A stretch of 64,000 nt of DNA, from assembly GCF_017875835.1 (NCBI RefSeq), contig NZ_JAGING010000001.1:1984001-2048000 (forward strand), given 5' to 3'. Positions 1 to 9,331 of the stretch are shown in pieces. Positions within the stretch are counted from its first letter, which is position 1; each line of letters begins with the position of its first letter. The stretch is from Psychrobacter sp. PL19 (GTDB lineage Bacteria; Pseudomonadota; Gammaproteobacteria; Pseudomonadales; Moraxellaceae). The notes beneath the pieces are model-generated. The model was not told the DNA's origin and did no database searches. It was given only the letters and a program-made list of their open reading frames with translations. A program made the translations under genes and the position numbers.

Positions 1-1005
1 TTGCCGAACAAGCAGGGCGTTAGCTATGGCGATGTCTATATGCCCATGACGCCGATGTTTCATGTACACGCATGGGGCTTTCCTTTTACCGCAACCATGA
101 TTGGGCTAAAGCAAGTGTATCCGGGTCGCTACGCGCCAGACACCTTACTAGATCTAATCATCAATGAGAAGGTAAGTATTACTCACTGTGTACCGACAAT
201 TTTGCAGATGGTGCTCAAAGAAGCGCAAGACCGTGATACCAGCTTTAATGGGCTAAAAATGATTATTGGTGGCTCAAGATTAACTGAAGGTTTAGCGAAA
301 GCGGCACTGGCGCAAGGTATCGAGGTTTACACGGGTTATGGTATGTCTGAGACCGCACCGTTGATCAGCTTAACGGATTTCAGTATTAATGAGCCTAAGA
401 TGAGCGAAGAAAAAGATATCGCTCGTCGCTGTATGACCGGTAAGCCAATATTGATGGTTGATGCCCAAGTTTGGGGTGAGAACAATCAGTCGGTTGCTAC
501 TGGTAAAGAGCATACCGGCGAGTTGGTGCTACGCGCGCCTTGGCTGACCCAAAGTTATCTCAAAAATGATGATGCGGGCGTTGAGCTGTGGCAACAGGGC
601 TATATGCATACTCAAGATATTGCCTACATACGTCCTGATGGTTATATTAAGATTACTGATCGTCTCAAAGACGTGATTAAATCTGGTGGTGAATGGATTT
701 CGTCTCTAGAAATTGAGACTATTCTGTCCTTGCATCCGTCAGTAGCTGACGTGTCAGTGATTGGTATTCGGGACCCACAATGGGGTGAGCGTCCGTTAGC
801 ATTAGTAGTGCTTAAGCCGGACTGCCAGGAGACCAGTAGTGACGATATTAAGGCTATTGCCGATCAGGCTGTTAGTAAGGGCATTATTCCTAAATATGGC
901 GTACCTAGCGAGTTTAAGTTCGTTGATGAACTGCCCAAAACCTCTGTTGGCAAGCATGATAAAAAGTTGATGCGAGAGATGTATGGTAATCAAACGGGAG
1001 TGTAG
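1..1005 (+). CDS. AMP-binding acyl-CoA synthetase, C-terminal part (cut by window edge)
   Basis: This is the C-terminal 334 residues of an ANL-superfamily acyl-CoA ligase, which activates a carboxylic acid via an acyl-AMP to its CoA thioester. Visible family signatures are the YTGYGMSETAP block (A5 motif), the TDRLKDVIKSGGEWIS hinge (A8 motif) and the PKTSVGKHDK segment near the end that carries the catalytic lysine. Family members are about 540 residues long, so the start lies upstream of base 1 and the TTG at base 1 is not a real start. The sequence resembles medium- or long-chain fatty acyl-CoA ligases, but the substrate cannot be read. It sits upstream of propionyl-CoA synthetase and is closed by its own terminator. 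Confidence 0.85.
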   Translation: MPNKQGVSYGDVYMPMTPMFHVHAWGFPFTATMIGLKQVYPGRYAPDTLLDLIINEKVSITHCVPTILQMVLKEAQDRDTSFNGLKMIIGGSRLTEGLAKAALAQGIEVYTGYGMSETAPLISLTDFSINEPKMSEEKDIARRCMTGKPILMVDAQVWGENNQSVATGKEHTGELVLRAPWLTQSYLKNDDAGVELWQQGYMHTQDIAYIRPDGYIKITDRLKDVIKSGGEWISSLEIETILSLHPSVADVSVIGIRDPQWGERPLALVVLKPDCQETSSDDIKAIADQAVSKGIIPKYGVPSEFKFVDELPKTSVGKHDKKLMREMYGNQTGV

Positions 1006-1183
1006 TTAGTTTCCCACTAATAAAATGAACCAGTGTCAGCTGCGTTTATCGAGCTAGTTATGCCAGGTAAGAGAAGTCCACACTCGTATCGTTATTCGTA
1101 CGACTGTAGATTGATTGTTATGAAGGCATTTAGCATTTTATAGGCTTAGCAGTTGACCTTTATTACTGGCTCTGCTACATTTT

Positions 1184-1212
1184 AAACCGATACATAACGT
1201 ATCGGTTTTTTA
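1184..1212 (+). terminator. Rho-independent terminator after acyl-CoA synthetase
   Basis: A perfect 10-bp stem (AAACCGATAC / GTATCGGTTT) with a 5-base loop is followed by a T-rich tract. It lies about 180 bp after the stop codon and separates this gene from prpE. Confidence 0.8.
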
Positions 1213-1344
1213 CTTTCGGCAAGGAAGACCAGAGTTTCATTATAATAATGCTACGCTGTCATTTAACAAGATTGCATTACACTATACTCATTATTTTATT
1301 TCGTTATATTTCGTTGTATTTCGTTTACGCTAAGGATAGCCATT

Positions 1345-3399
1345 ATGAGCGAGCACGCCTCTAATAAAATCAGCAATCAAGTCTCTAATCAAAACTCTGA
1401 AAATCCAGTAACTACTGAGCAAGCACCTACCTTTTCTGAGTTATATCACTCCTCTATCAATGACCGTCAGCAGTTTTGGGCGGAACAAGCCAAGCGCATT
1501 TATTGGCACAAAGAGCCAGAGCAAATCCTTGATGACAGTAATTTGCCCTTTGCCAAGTGGTTCGTCGGCGGAGAGACCAACCTATGCTATAACTGCGTTG
1601 ATCGCCATTTACCTGAGCGCGCTGAACAAGACGCTTTTATTTGGCTGTCCTCAGAAGTTAATCAAGAGTTGATAGAGACTTATCCAGCGATTGTTGATGC
1701 TTTTAGCGACTTAGGCAACAGCGTTGAGTTTTATACTGACTATACTAAGCGCCGTCTGACTTATAACGAGCTTTACAAAGAAGTCAATTATTTTGCAGAT
1801 GTATTACAGCGTCATGGTATTGGTGAGGGTGATCGGGTCATCATCTATATGCCGATGATTTTAGAAGCCGCTTATGCCATGTTAGCTTGTGCGCGTATTG
1901 GCGCTATTCATTCGGTGGTATTTGGTGGTTTTGCTGCGCATAACTTGGCCATTCGTATGGACGATGCCGAGGCAAAAGTGGTCGTCACTGTTGATGCCGG
2001 CTTACGCGGTGGTAAGGTCATTAATTATAAAAGCCTGGTCAATCAAGGCGTCGAGCAAGCGACTATCAAGCCTGAACATGTGATAGTCGTTGATCGCGGT
2101 ATTTTACCCTTTAAACCACAGGCGTTAGATATTGACTATGCAACTGAGCGCCGTGTCAGCTGCGAAGCCAATGCTGTTGTTGAGCCAGTCTGGTTAGAGT
2201 CTAATACGCCCTCATATTTGCTTTATACCTCTGGTACCACAGGTACGCCAAAAGGGGTGCAGCGTGACACCGGTGGTCATGCCGTGGCGCTAACTACCTC
2301 GATGGACTATATCTATGACGGTAAGGCTGGCGAGACCTTTTGGGCGATATCAGATATTGGCTGGGCAGTTGGTCATTCTTATACTATTTATGCGCCGTTA
2401 CTTGCTGGCATGACCAGCGTCATGTATGAAGGGTTACCACATCGCCCAAATCCAGGTATCTGGTGGCGTATCGTGGAAGCCAATAAGGTGAACATTTTGT
2501 TTACTGCACCTACGGGTGTGCGGATGCTCAAAAAACAAGATGAAACTTGGATGACTCGCTATGATGTTTCTAGTCTCAAGTCGTTCTTCTTAGCGGGTGA
2601 GCCTCTTGATGAATCAACGGCCAATTGGCTTGCTAAGCATTTGGGCGTGCCAATTTTAGATCATTACTGGCAAACCGAGTCGGGCTGGCCCATTTTGAGT
2701 AACACCCCAAAATTTGATCATAAACCGCACAAGCAGGGATCGCCTGGTTATCCTATGTATGGCTATGACGCCCATGTTATTAATGAGGAAACCGGCGAAC
2801 GTTGCGCTGCAGGTGAAAAAGGGTTACTGGCGATTAGTGCACCATTACCACCGGGCTGCTTGACGACTGTCTGGCGCAATGATGAGCGCTTTATTGATAG
2901 CTACTTTAGCTTGTTTGATGGCAATGAGTATTCTACCTCAGATTATGCAGTCACTGATGAGGACGGCTATTTCCATATTCTTGGTCGCACAGATGATGTC
3001 ATCAATGTCGCTGGACACCGACTGGGCACCCAAGAAATCGAAGAGGCCATCAGTACTCATCCAGAAATGGCGGAATGTGCGGTAGTTGGCATTCATGATG
3101 AGTTAAAGGGCGAGTTACCTATCGCGTTTTGTGTGTTAAGAGATCACGAGCAAGTTGCAACCACTGAAAATCGCTTTCGTCTTGAGCAACAAATTATTGG
3201 TGCCGTTGTTAAGTCCCTTGGCGGTATTGCCCGTCCAGCGGCTGTGTATTTCCCGCAGGCGCTACCCAAGACCCGCTCGGGTAAAATATTACGCCGCGCT
3301 ATTCGGGCCTTAGCAGAAGATAAACCAACCGGCGATATGTCAACCCTTGATAATCCAACCGCAATTGATGCGGTGAAGCAGGCTATGAAAGATTATTAA
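1345..3399 (+). CDS. prpE: Propionyl-CoA synthetase
   Basis: This 684-residue ANL-superfamily ligase converts propionate, ATP and CoA to propionyl-CoA. The N-terminal region (SINDRQQFWAEQAKRI, then NLCYNCVDRHL) is the acetyl/propionyl-CoA synthetase cap. The P-loop-like YTSGTTGTPKGVQRD motif is near residue 300, and the catalytic C-terminal lysine is in PKTRSGKILRR. The WYQTES-type motif is present as YWQTESGWP. The PrpE assignment over AcsA rests on overall resemblance and on the neighbouring valine pathway, whose end product is propionyl-CoA. A 30-residue Ser/Asn/Gln-rich N-terminal extension precedes the conserved start, so a later start is possible but no better ATG is seen. It is probably transcribed alone, with terminators on both sides. 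Confidence 0.85.
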   Translation: MSEHASNKISNQVSNQNSENPVTTEQAPTFSELYHSSINDRQQFWAEQAKRIYWHKEPEQILDDSNLPFAKWFVGGETNLCYNCVDRHLPERAEQDAFIWLSSEVNQELIETYPAIVDAFSDLGNSVEFYTDYTKRRLTYNELYKEVNYFADVLQRHGIGEGDRVIIYMPMILEAAYAMLACARIGAIHSVVFGGFAAHNLAIRMDDAEAKVVVTVDAGLRGGKVINYKSLVNQGVEQATIKPEHVIVVDRGILPFKPQALDIDYATERRVSCEANAVVEPVWLESNTPSYLLYTSGTTGTPKGVQRDTGGHAVALTTSMDYIYDGKAGETFWAISDIGWAVGHSYTIYAPLLAGMTSVMYEGLPHRPNPGIWWRIVEANKVNILFTAPTGVRMLKKQDETWMTRYDVSSLKSFFLAGEPLDESTANWLAKHLGVPILDHYWQTESGWPILSNTPKFDHKPHKQGSPGYPMYGYDAHVINEETGERCAAGEKGLLAISAPLPPGCLTTVWRNDERFIDSYFSLFDGNEYSTSDYAVTDEDGYFHILGRTDDVINVAGHRLGTQEIEEAISTHPEMAECAVVGIHDELKGELPIAFCVLRDHEQVATTENRFRLEQQIIGAVVKSLGGIARPAAVYFPQALPKTRSGKILRRAIRALAEDKPTGDMSTLDNPTAIDAVKQAMKDY

Positions 3400-3437
3400 C
3401 AGCGAATAGCTATTCTAATGGTCAATAACAAATATTT

Positions 3438-3485
3438 AAGCTCATGGATTTCTAACTCAGTATAGATAATCCATGAGCTTTTTTA
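3438..3485 (+). terminator. Rho-independent terminator after prpE
   Basis: A 12-bp stem (AAGCTCATGGAT / ATCCATGAGCTT) with a long loop is followed by a T-tract, starting 39 bp after the prpE stop. Confidence 0.8.
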
Positions 3486-3674
3486 TTGGCTTACAATACT
3501 TTATCTCGCAAGCACTTCAATGAGTTCGTCTGACAGTTGAAAGGACGTTTATATCGTTCATATCTAGAGAAGGACCGACTGACCCAGCAAGAAAATAGAC
3601 TTTCGGTAACTACTGTAATGACAACAAAACTTTTATTCGGGTAGGCAGTCTTTATCAAAACTTTAATAAAGCGC

Positions 3675-3710
3675 TTGACCCTAAAATTGTTTTATTGTTA
3701 TAGTCAATAA
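3675..3710 (+). promoter_or_regulatory. Candidate promoter with overlapping inverted repeat, upstream of mmsA
   Basis: TTGACC (3675-3680) and TATAGT (3699-3704) are spaced 18 bp apart and resemble sigma-70 boxes. A 6-bp inverted repeat, TTATTG (3692-3697) and CAATAA (3705-3710), straddles the -10 box and could be an operator. It lies about 150 bp upstream of mmsA. The regulator is unknown; the IclR-type gene at the end of the cluster is one candidate. Confidence 0.45.
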
Positions 3711-3857
3711 CGATACGTATTAAATCATTTTATATATAGTTGATAACAAGAAAATTAATTATCAATAAATGACGTTTTACTCACCCTTTAATGAATAAAG
3801 ACGCTGCCCTATGAGTAAAGTAGCTTAGTAGTAGCGCAAACAAGATAAGGATATCTT

Positions 3858-5345
3858 ATGCATCACGTCCAACAACTTATCAACGGCCAGTTTACCAAAT
3901 CAGCTACTAGCGAGTGGCTTGATATCACTGATCCCGCAACTCAAGAAGTCATTGCCAAGGTTCCGCAAACCACAGATGACGAAATCAATCAAGCTGTTGC
4001 CGCCGCGAAGACCGCTTTTCAAACCTGGCGTAAAACCCCCATTACCACTCGTGCCCGTATTTTTTTAAGATACCAAGCCCTAATCCGTGAGCATATGGAA
4101 GAACTGGCAGAAATCCTGACCGCTGAGCAAGGCAAAACAATCGCCGATGCCCGTGGTGATGTGTTTCGTGGCTTAGAAGTGGTTGAGCATGCGGCTGGCA
4201 TCGCCAATTTACAAATTGGCGACTACGTCGAAAACGTCGCTTCTGGCGTTGATACCTATAGTGTTTGGCAGCCATTAGGCGTCTGTGCAGGTATCACTCC
4301 GTTCAACTTCCCAGCGATGATTCCGTTATGGATGTTCCCAATGGCTATTGCTACTGGCAACACCTTTATCCTCAAACCTTCTGAACAAGATCCAATGGTT
4401 ACTATGCGCTTAGTAGAGCTAGCCATAGAAGCTGGCGTTCCTGAAGGCGTGTTAAACGTGGTTCATGGCGGCAAAGCAACGGTCGATGCTATCTGTGATC
4501 ATCCGGATATCAAAGCGGTATCTTTTGTGGGTTCTACTGCAGTGGGCAAACATGTCTATGAGCGTGCCAGTCAATCAGGTAAGCGCGCGCAATGTATGAT
4601 GGGCGCAAAAAACCACGCAGTTATCTTGCCGGATGCTAACAAAGAACAAACCATGAACCAATTGGCAGGTGCCGCCTTTGGGGCTGCTGGTCAGCGTTGT
4701 ATGGCGTTATCAGTAGTGGTGTTGGTCGGCGCAGCAGGCGAATGGGTTGACGATATCAAAGCCAAAGCAGAAGGCTTAGTGCTCTCAGCGGGTAAACATG
4801 ATAAAGACTTAGGCCCATTGATATCGCCTGCTGCCAAAGTGCGCGTAGAGCATCTGATTGCGACTGGTGTGGAGGAGGGCGCAAGCTTAGTGCTTGATGG
4901 TCGTGGTGTCACGGTTGAAGGTTATGAGAAGGGTAACTTCGTTGGGCCAACTATCTTTGATAATGTCACCAATGACATGCAAATTTATCAGCAAGAAATA
5001 TTTGGCCCCGTACTATGCATCATGCGTGCTGATAGCCTAGATGAGGCGATAGAGCTGCTCAATGCCAATCCACATGGTAACGGTACTGCTATCTTTACCC
5101 AATCAGGGGCGGCGGCGCATAAATTCCAACAAGATATTGAAGTTGGACAAATCGGCATTAACTTACCAATTCCTGTGCCTCTACCGATGTTTTCTTTCTC
5201 AGGCTCACGTGCCAGTAAGCTTGGTGACCTCGGTCCTTATGGCAAGCAAGCGGTACAGTTTTATACCCAAACGAAGACCGTGACTGCACGTTGGTTTGAT
5301 GATGAGGCCAGCCGTGGTAAAGTTAATACGACTATTTCGATGTAA
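3858..5345 (+). CDS. mmsA: Methylmalonate-semialdehyde dehydrogenase (CoA-acylating)
   Basis: This 495-residue aldehyde dehydrogenase family protein oxidises methylmalonate semialdehyde to propionyl-CoA with NAD+ and CoA, the last step of valine degradation. The cofactor-binding [13 protein letters not shown] block is near residue 155. The nucleophile sits in [11 protein letters not shown], at about Cys281. The usual ALDH general-base Glu is replaced in [14 protein letters not shown], as is typical of the CoA-dependent MMSDH subfamily. Its length equals the family norm. It heads a same-strand set of five valine/isobutyrate genes, and an AAGGATAT Shine-Dalgarno-like stretch precedes the ATG. 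Confidence 0.93.
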   Translation: MHHVQQLINGQFTKSATSEWLDITDPATQEVIAKVPQTTDDEINQAVAAAKTAFQTWRKTPITTRARIFLRYQALIREHMEELAEILTAEQGKTIADARGDVFRGLEVVEHAAGIANLQIGDYVENVASGVDTYSVWQPLGVCAGITPFNFPAMIPLWMFPMAIATGNTFILKPSEQDPMVTMRLVELAIEAGVPEGVLNVVHGGKATVDAICDHPDIKAVSFVGSTAVGKHVYERASQSGKRAQCMMGAKNHAVILPDANKEQTMNQLAGAAFGAAGQRCMALSVVVLVGAAGEWVDDIKAKAEGLVLSAGKHDKDLGPLISPAAKVRVEHLIATGVEEGASLVLDGRGVTVEGYEKGNFVGPTIFDNVTNDMQIYQQEIFGPVLCIMRADSLDEAIELLNANPHGNGTAIFTQSGAAAHKFQQDIEVGQIGINLPIPVPLPMFSFSGSRASKLGDLGPYGKQAVQFYTQTKTVTARWFDDEASRGKVNTTISM

Positions 5346-5367
5346 GCGTTAGTTCATTACATTAACT

Positions 5368-5412
5368 AGCAGTCTTTAAATATGCCATTGAGTGCTATAT
5401 ATAAAGACTGCT
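5368..5412 (+). terminator. Stem-loop after mmsA, possible weak terminator
   Basis: An inverted repeat (AGCAGTCTTTA / TAAAGACTGCT) lies 23 bp after the mmsA stop. It has no clear T-tract, so it may act as an mRNA-stabilising hairpin or a partial terminator. It abuts the interspersed repeat that follows. Confidence 0.35.
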
Positions 5413-5558
5413 ACAGTCAATCCAATTTAAAAACGACACAGTGCTGCTGTTATGAATTTTTCGTAGCCTCTGTCACGCGTGCGAACAGCAAGCAAGAAGA
5501 ATTTATACTAGTAGCACGCTGACACAAAAGTATCTGTTCTACTTTGAACTGGCTATAG
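5411..5558. repeat. Interspersed palindromic repeat, copy D (divergent subtype)
   Basis: This element of about 145 bp lies between mmsA and the acyl-CoA dehydrogenase gene. Its ends form imperfect inverted repeats (CTACAGTCAATCCAA... and ...TTGAACTGGCTATAG). The core has the family features seen in the copies at 6952, 10444 and 18865: GTAGCCTCTGTC, then ACAGCAAGCAAGAA. It is diverged from those three copies and closer to the copy at 19564. Confidence 0.6.
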
Positions 5559-5736
5559 CTGATTTTTAATAAATAGTAGTTGATTAATAGTGGCTGGGAA
5601 AATTTATGCTACTTCTGGAACATTCTACCGCAAGCAAATAATTCTTTACAAGTAACTCTTTATAAAGCAATAAAGTAATAAAGTATTCAACATAGCCCTA
5701 TATTTATATACCGTGCTTATAGAAAAGGATAACCTC

Positions 5737-6897
5737 ATGGATTTTTCATTAACCGACGATCAAGTTGCCTTTAGGCAGACCGCCAGACAGTTTGCACTCA
5801 AAGAGCTTAAGCCCCATGCTGCTGAGTGGGATCGTAATTCTCATTTTCCAGTCGATGTGATTAAAAAAACTGGGGATCTTGGTTTTTTAGGGCTTTATAC
5901 CAATCCAGATTATGGTGGCTTAGGGTTACCGCGCTTAGATTCTGCTATTATTTTTGAAGAACTGGCATGGGGTGACACGTCGGTCGCGTCTTACATGAGT
6001 ATCCATAATATGGTGGCATGGATGATCGGTGAGTATGGTAGTGCGGCGTTATGTGAGCAATATATTCCTAAGATGGTTAGCGGCGAGTGGCTAGGCAGCT
6101 ATTGTCTAACCGAAGCTGGCGCCGGTTCTGATGCGGCGTCTTTGCGTACCAAAGCGGACAAGCAAGGCGACTATTATGTGCTAAATGGTGAAAAAGCCTT
6201 TATTTCAGGCGCAGGCGAGACCGATGTATTGGTAGTTATGGCACGCACCGGCGGTAGTGGACCAAAAGGGGTTTCAGCATTCGTGGTTGATGCCCATAGT
6301 GACGGTATTGAGTACGGCAAAAATGAGCAAAAAATGGGCTGGAAAGCACAGCCAACCCGTACTATTAGCTTTAAAGATGTCAAGGTACCAGCAGCGAACT
6401 TAATAGGCGAAGAAGGACAAGGCTTTCGTATTGCTATGAAAGGTCTCGATGGCGGACGTATTAATATTGGCATTTGTGCGGTAGGTACAGCGCAAGCAGC
6501 GCTTGAAACTGCGACCAACTATGTCAAAGAACGTAGCCAGTTTGGCAGCCCGATTGCCGAGCTACAGTCGGTACAGTTTAAGCTTGCCGATATGCTCACT
6601 CAAACGATTACCGCACGGCAAATGCTATATCTAGCGTCCAGCAAAGTTGATGAGAATGATCCGCAAGCCTCAGCTTATTGTGCTATGGCTAAGCGCTTAT
6701 CAACCGATCTCAGCTTTGATGTGGCAAATGAAGCCTTACAACTGCACGGCGGTTATGGCTATCTGAATGAATACCCACTTGAACGTCATGTTCGTGATTT
6801 ACGTGTCCATCAAATATTAGAAGGTACCAACGAAATCATGCGGGTGATTATCTCACGTCAGCTATTACAAGACGATGGCCTCAGCAATTTGCGCTAG
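5737..6897 (+). CDS. Acyl-CoA dehydrogenase, probable isobutyryl-CoA dehydrogenase
   Basis: This 386-residue FAD flavoprotein oxidises an acyl-CoA to the enoyl-CoA. In this cluster the substrate should be isobutyryl-CoA (to methacrylyl-CoA), with electrons passed to ETF. The FAD-binding signature CLTEAGAGSDAAS and the C-terminal ILEGTNEIMR, carrying the catalytic-base Glu, are intact. I chose the ATG at 5737 because AAAGGATAA lies just upstream and the protein then begins MDFSLTDDQ as in relatives. An in-frame GTG at 5713 would only add eight residues. Substrate preference is inferred from neighbours. Confidence 0.9.
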   Translation: MDFSLTDDQVAFRQTARQFALKELKPHAAEWDRNSHFPVDVIKKTGDLGFLGLYTNPDYGGLGLPRLDSAIIFEELAWGDTSVASYMSIHNMVAWMIGEYGSAALCEQYIPKMVSGEWLGSYCLTEAGAGSDAASLRTKADKQGDYYVLNGEKAFISGAGETDVLVVMARTGGSGPKGVSAFVVDAHSDGIEYGKNEQKMGWKAQPTRTISFKDVKVPAANLIGEEGQGFRIAMKGLDGGRINIGICAVGTAQAALETATNYVKERSQFGSPIAELQSVQFKLADMLTQTITARQMLYLASSKVDENDPQASAYCAMAKRLSTDLSFDVANEALQLHGGYGYLNEYPLERHVRDLRVHQILEGTNEIMRVIISRQLLQDDGLSNLR

Positions 6898-6951
6898 TAA
6901 CTGACGTAATGCATTTACGGCTAATACTATAAAACCAGTACTACTAAAACA

Positions 6952-7088
6952 GTATAGTTAAAACACCTTAAAAACGTGACGGTACTGCTGGTATACGCTT
7001 TTGCAGCCACTGTCTGCGTAGGCACAGCAAGCAAGAAAAACGTATGCCAGCAGTAGGTTATGTATCGATATTATTTTTCACGGACTAT
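6952..7088 (-). repeat. Interspersed palindromic repeat, copy C
   Basis: This element of about 137 bp lies between the acyl-CoA dehydrogenase and enoyl-CoA hydratase genes. It runs from GTATAGTTAAAACACC through a large imperfect palindrome (TACTGCTGG...CCAGCAGTA, 6982 to about 7055) to ...TGTATCGATATTATTTTTCACGGACTAT. It is the reverse complement of the copies at 10444 and 18865, with high identity. It would place a long hairpin in the intercistronic mRNA. Confidence 0.8.
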
Positions 7089-7112
7089 GCTAAAGAATAA
7101 AAAGGATTATTT

Positions 7113-7895
7113 ATGACGGACTATACCAATCTTAACCTGTCGATTGATGGCCACGTTGCCACTTTAACATTGAATAATCCACCGGCTCATACCTGGACAA
7201 TGGACAGTCTGCAGGCACTCAAGCAGTTGATGACTGACCTCAATGCCAATGATGAGGTGTATGCATTAATCATTCATGGTGATGGCGAAAAGTTCTTTTC
7301 AGCCGGTGCGGATCTCAATAATTTTTCTGATGGCGATAAAGGACGTGCAGTCAGTATGGCGATTGCTTTTGGTGAGGCCTTTGAGGCCTTGTCGGCTTAT
7401 CGCGGGGTCAGCATTGCAGTCATTAACGGCTATGCAATGGGCGGCGGACTTGAATGTGCGCTAGCTTGTGATATCCGTATCGCTGAAGACCATGCACAGA
7501 TGGCGTTACCAGAAACGGGCGTTGGCTTATTACCGTGCGCAGGTGGCACTCAAAACTTAGCGTGGTTGGTCGGTGAAGGTTGGGCCAAGCGCATGATCTT
7601 GTGCGGTGAGCGGGTGGATGCCGCAACCGCGCTACGTATTGGTCTAGTCGAAGAAGTGGTTGAAAAAGGTACAGGGCTACAAGCGGCACAAGCCTTAGCT
7701 TTAAAAGCTGCTAAGCAATCACCAGTTGCCGTCAGTCATTCTAAGACTCTGATTCAAGCCGCTCGTCACACGCCGCCTGCACAGAATCTAATCTGTGAGC
7801 GTGAAGCGTTTGTGAAGTTATTTGATACCATGGATCAACGTGAAGGGGTTCAGGCATTCTTAGAAAAACGCGCCCCCAATTGGCAAAATAAATAG
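7113..7895 (+). CDS. Enoyl-CoA hydratase/isomerase family protein (probable methacrylyl-CoA hydratase)
   Basis: This 260-residue crotonase-fold protein probably hydrates methacrylyl-CoA to 3-hydroxyisobutyryl-CoA in the valine pathway. The oxyanion-hole segments are visible as FFSAGADLNNF (about residues 65-75) and YAMGGGLECALACD (about 108-122). The two catalytic glutamates of hydratases correspond to GGLE and the Glu in MALPETGVGLLP. The length is typical. An AAAGGATTA Shine-Dalgarno sequence precedes the ATG, and the next gene follows 51 bp downstream. Substrate is inferred from context. Confidence 0.88.
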   Translation: MTDYTNLNLSIDGHVATLTLNNPPAHTWTMDSLQALKQLMTDLNANDEVYALIIHGDGEKFFSAGADLNNFSDGDKGRAVSMAIAFGEAFEALSAYRGVSIAVINGYAMGGGLECALACDIRIAEDHAQMALPETGVGLLPCAGGTQNLAWLVGEGWAKRMILCGERVDAATALRIGLVEEVVEKGTGLQAAQALALKAAKQSPVAVSHSKTLIQAARHTPPAQNLICEREAFVKLFDTMDQREGVQAFLEKRAPNWQNK

Positions 7896-7946
7896 CCTTT
7901 ACTACAGTAGCTTTTTTACCTTTTTTATTATTTATAGGTCACCTTT

Positions 7947-9188
7947 ATGACAGCAGCGGATAATACCAATCAGCCCACGCTAGAGCCAGCATTAGAAGCG
8001 CCTGTACTCTTTAAGACAGAAACAACGGATTGTGGTCATCTCATCGGAATCATGACCTTAAACACCCCCAAGTCTCTAAACGCGTTGAGTGTTGAGATGT
8101 GTCAGCTGTTATCACATCAGCTTGATCAGTGGCAAGACGATGAGCAAGTGGTAGCGATACTATTAAAAGGGGCAGGCGATAAGGCGTTTTGTGCTGGCGG
8201 TGACATCCGTAAGCTCTATGACAGCATGTCCGAAACCGCGCCATTACCGAACCCTTATGCGACTGAGTTCTTTAGTCATGAGTATCGTTTGTATCGTCAG
8301 ATGCACTTCTACACCAAGCCATTAATATTATGGGGTGATGGCATTATTATGGGCGGCGGCATGGGCTTGATGGCGGGTTGTAGCCATCGTCTGGTGACTG
8401 AGCGCACGCGTTTTGCGATGCCTGAAGTGACTATTGGACTGTTTCCTGATGCCTCCGGCAGTTGGTTTTTACAACGTATGCCGGCCAAAATAGGTCTGTT
8501 TTTAGGACTGACTGGCGCCCAGTGTAATGGTAATGATGCGCTCCTGGCCAATCTCGCTGAATATGCGGTAGAAAGTAGCGACTACGACGCCATCATACAA
8601 CGCCTAATCCGAAGCGATTGGCAGGCGGCTGTTGATGTCAATCAATCTGCCACTGCTCATAGCATTACCAACCACGCGCTGGCATCACAACCAAGAGCGG
8701 ATCTTCCTGCTAGCAAGTTAGCACACCATTGGCAAGCCATTCAGAAGTTGATGACCAGTGGCGGTTTGGCAGATATTGATGCGCTCATGCGTGATGAAGC
8801 GGCACTTATGCAGCTTGATGCCAATTTTGCTCAAGACAGCTGGGCGCAGCGAGCAATGTCTACTTATCGTCATGGCTGTCCGGTAACTGTGGCATTAACT
8901 TATGCGCTATTTCATAAAGTGGCTGAGCTCTCAATAGAGCAGGTTCTATATTTAGAGACCAACGTTGCCGTACATTGCGCTGCGAACCCTGACTTTAAAG
9001 AAGGCGTTCGTGCCCTGCTGATTGATAAAGATAGAAATCCGCAGTGGTCGCGTTCATTAGCAGACTGTTTGAGCGTAGAGGGACGGGATTATATTGAGCA
9101 GCATTTTACTAACCCTTATGCGGAAGGAGAACACCCACTCTCGGACTGGCTAGGTGCTGAGTCACTCGCTGTCCAGTTCGTACTGTAA
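7947..9188 (+). CDS. 3-hydroxyisobutyryl-CoA hydrolase
   Basis: This 413-residue crotonase-superfamily thioesterase releases free 3-hydroxyisobutyrate from its CoA ester. This avoids build-up of reactive methacrylyl-CoA and commits flux to MmsB. The HIBCH signatures are KAFCAGGDIRKLYDS (about residues 78-92), then EYRLYRQMHFYTKP and the IIMGGGMGLMAG oxyanion loop, followed by FAMPEVTIGLFPDASGSWFL. The extended C-terminal half, with HPLSDWLG near the end, distinguishes it from simple enoyl-CoA hydratases. It starts about 50 bp after the hydratase stop, consistent with one transcript. Confidence 0.9.
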   Translation: MTAADNTNQPTLEPALEAPVLFKTETTDCGHLIGIMTLNTPKSLNALSVEMCQLLSHQLDQWQDDEQVVAILLKGAGDKAFCAGGDIRKLYDSMSETAPLPNPYATEFFSHEYRLYRQMHFYTKPLILWGDGIIMGGGMGLMAGCSHRLVTERTRFAMPEVTIGLFPDASGSWFLQRMPAKIGLFLGLTGAQCNGNDALLANLAEYAVESSDYDAIIQRLIRSDWQAAVDVNQSATAHSITNHALASQPRADLPASKLAHHWQAIQKLMTSGGLADIDALMRDEAALMQLDANFAQDSWAQRAMSTYRHGCPVTVALTYALFHKVAELSIEQVLYLETNVAVHCAANPDFKEGVRALLIDKDRNPQWSRSLADCLSVEGRDYIEQHFTNPYAEGEHPLSDWLGAESLAVQFVL

Positions 9189-9331
9189 ATATGAGTGTGT
9201 GGGTTAAATATCACTCATAGCGTTACCCGTTTAATCAAACTATACCTAATATCATTTGATGGTATTTAACAGTCTTTAATTTTTAGTACTTATCAATCGT
9301 ACTGACCACATAATCATCAAGGAGTGATGAA

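Noticed and set aside
6174..6518. A 114-codon frame antisense to the acyl-CoA dehydrogenase gene
   Set aside because: It lies fully inside a well-supported gene and has shadow-like Pro/Ser/Thr composition.
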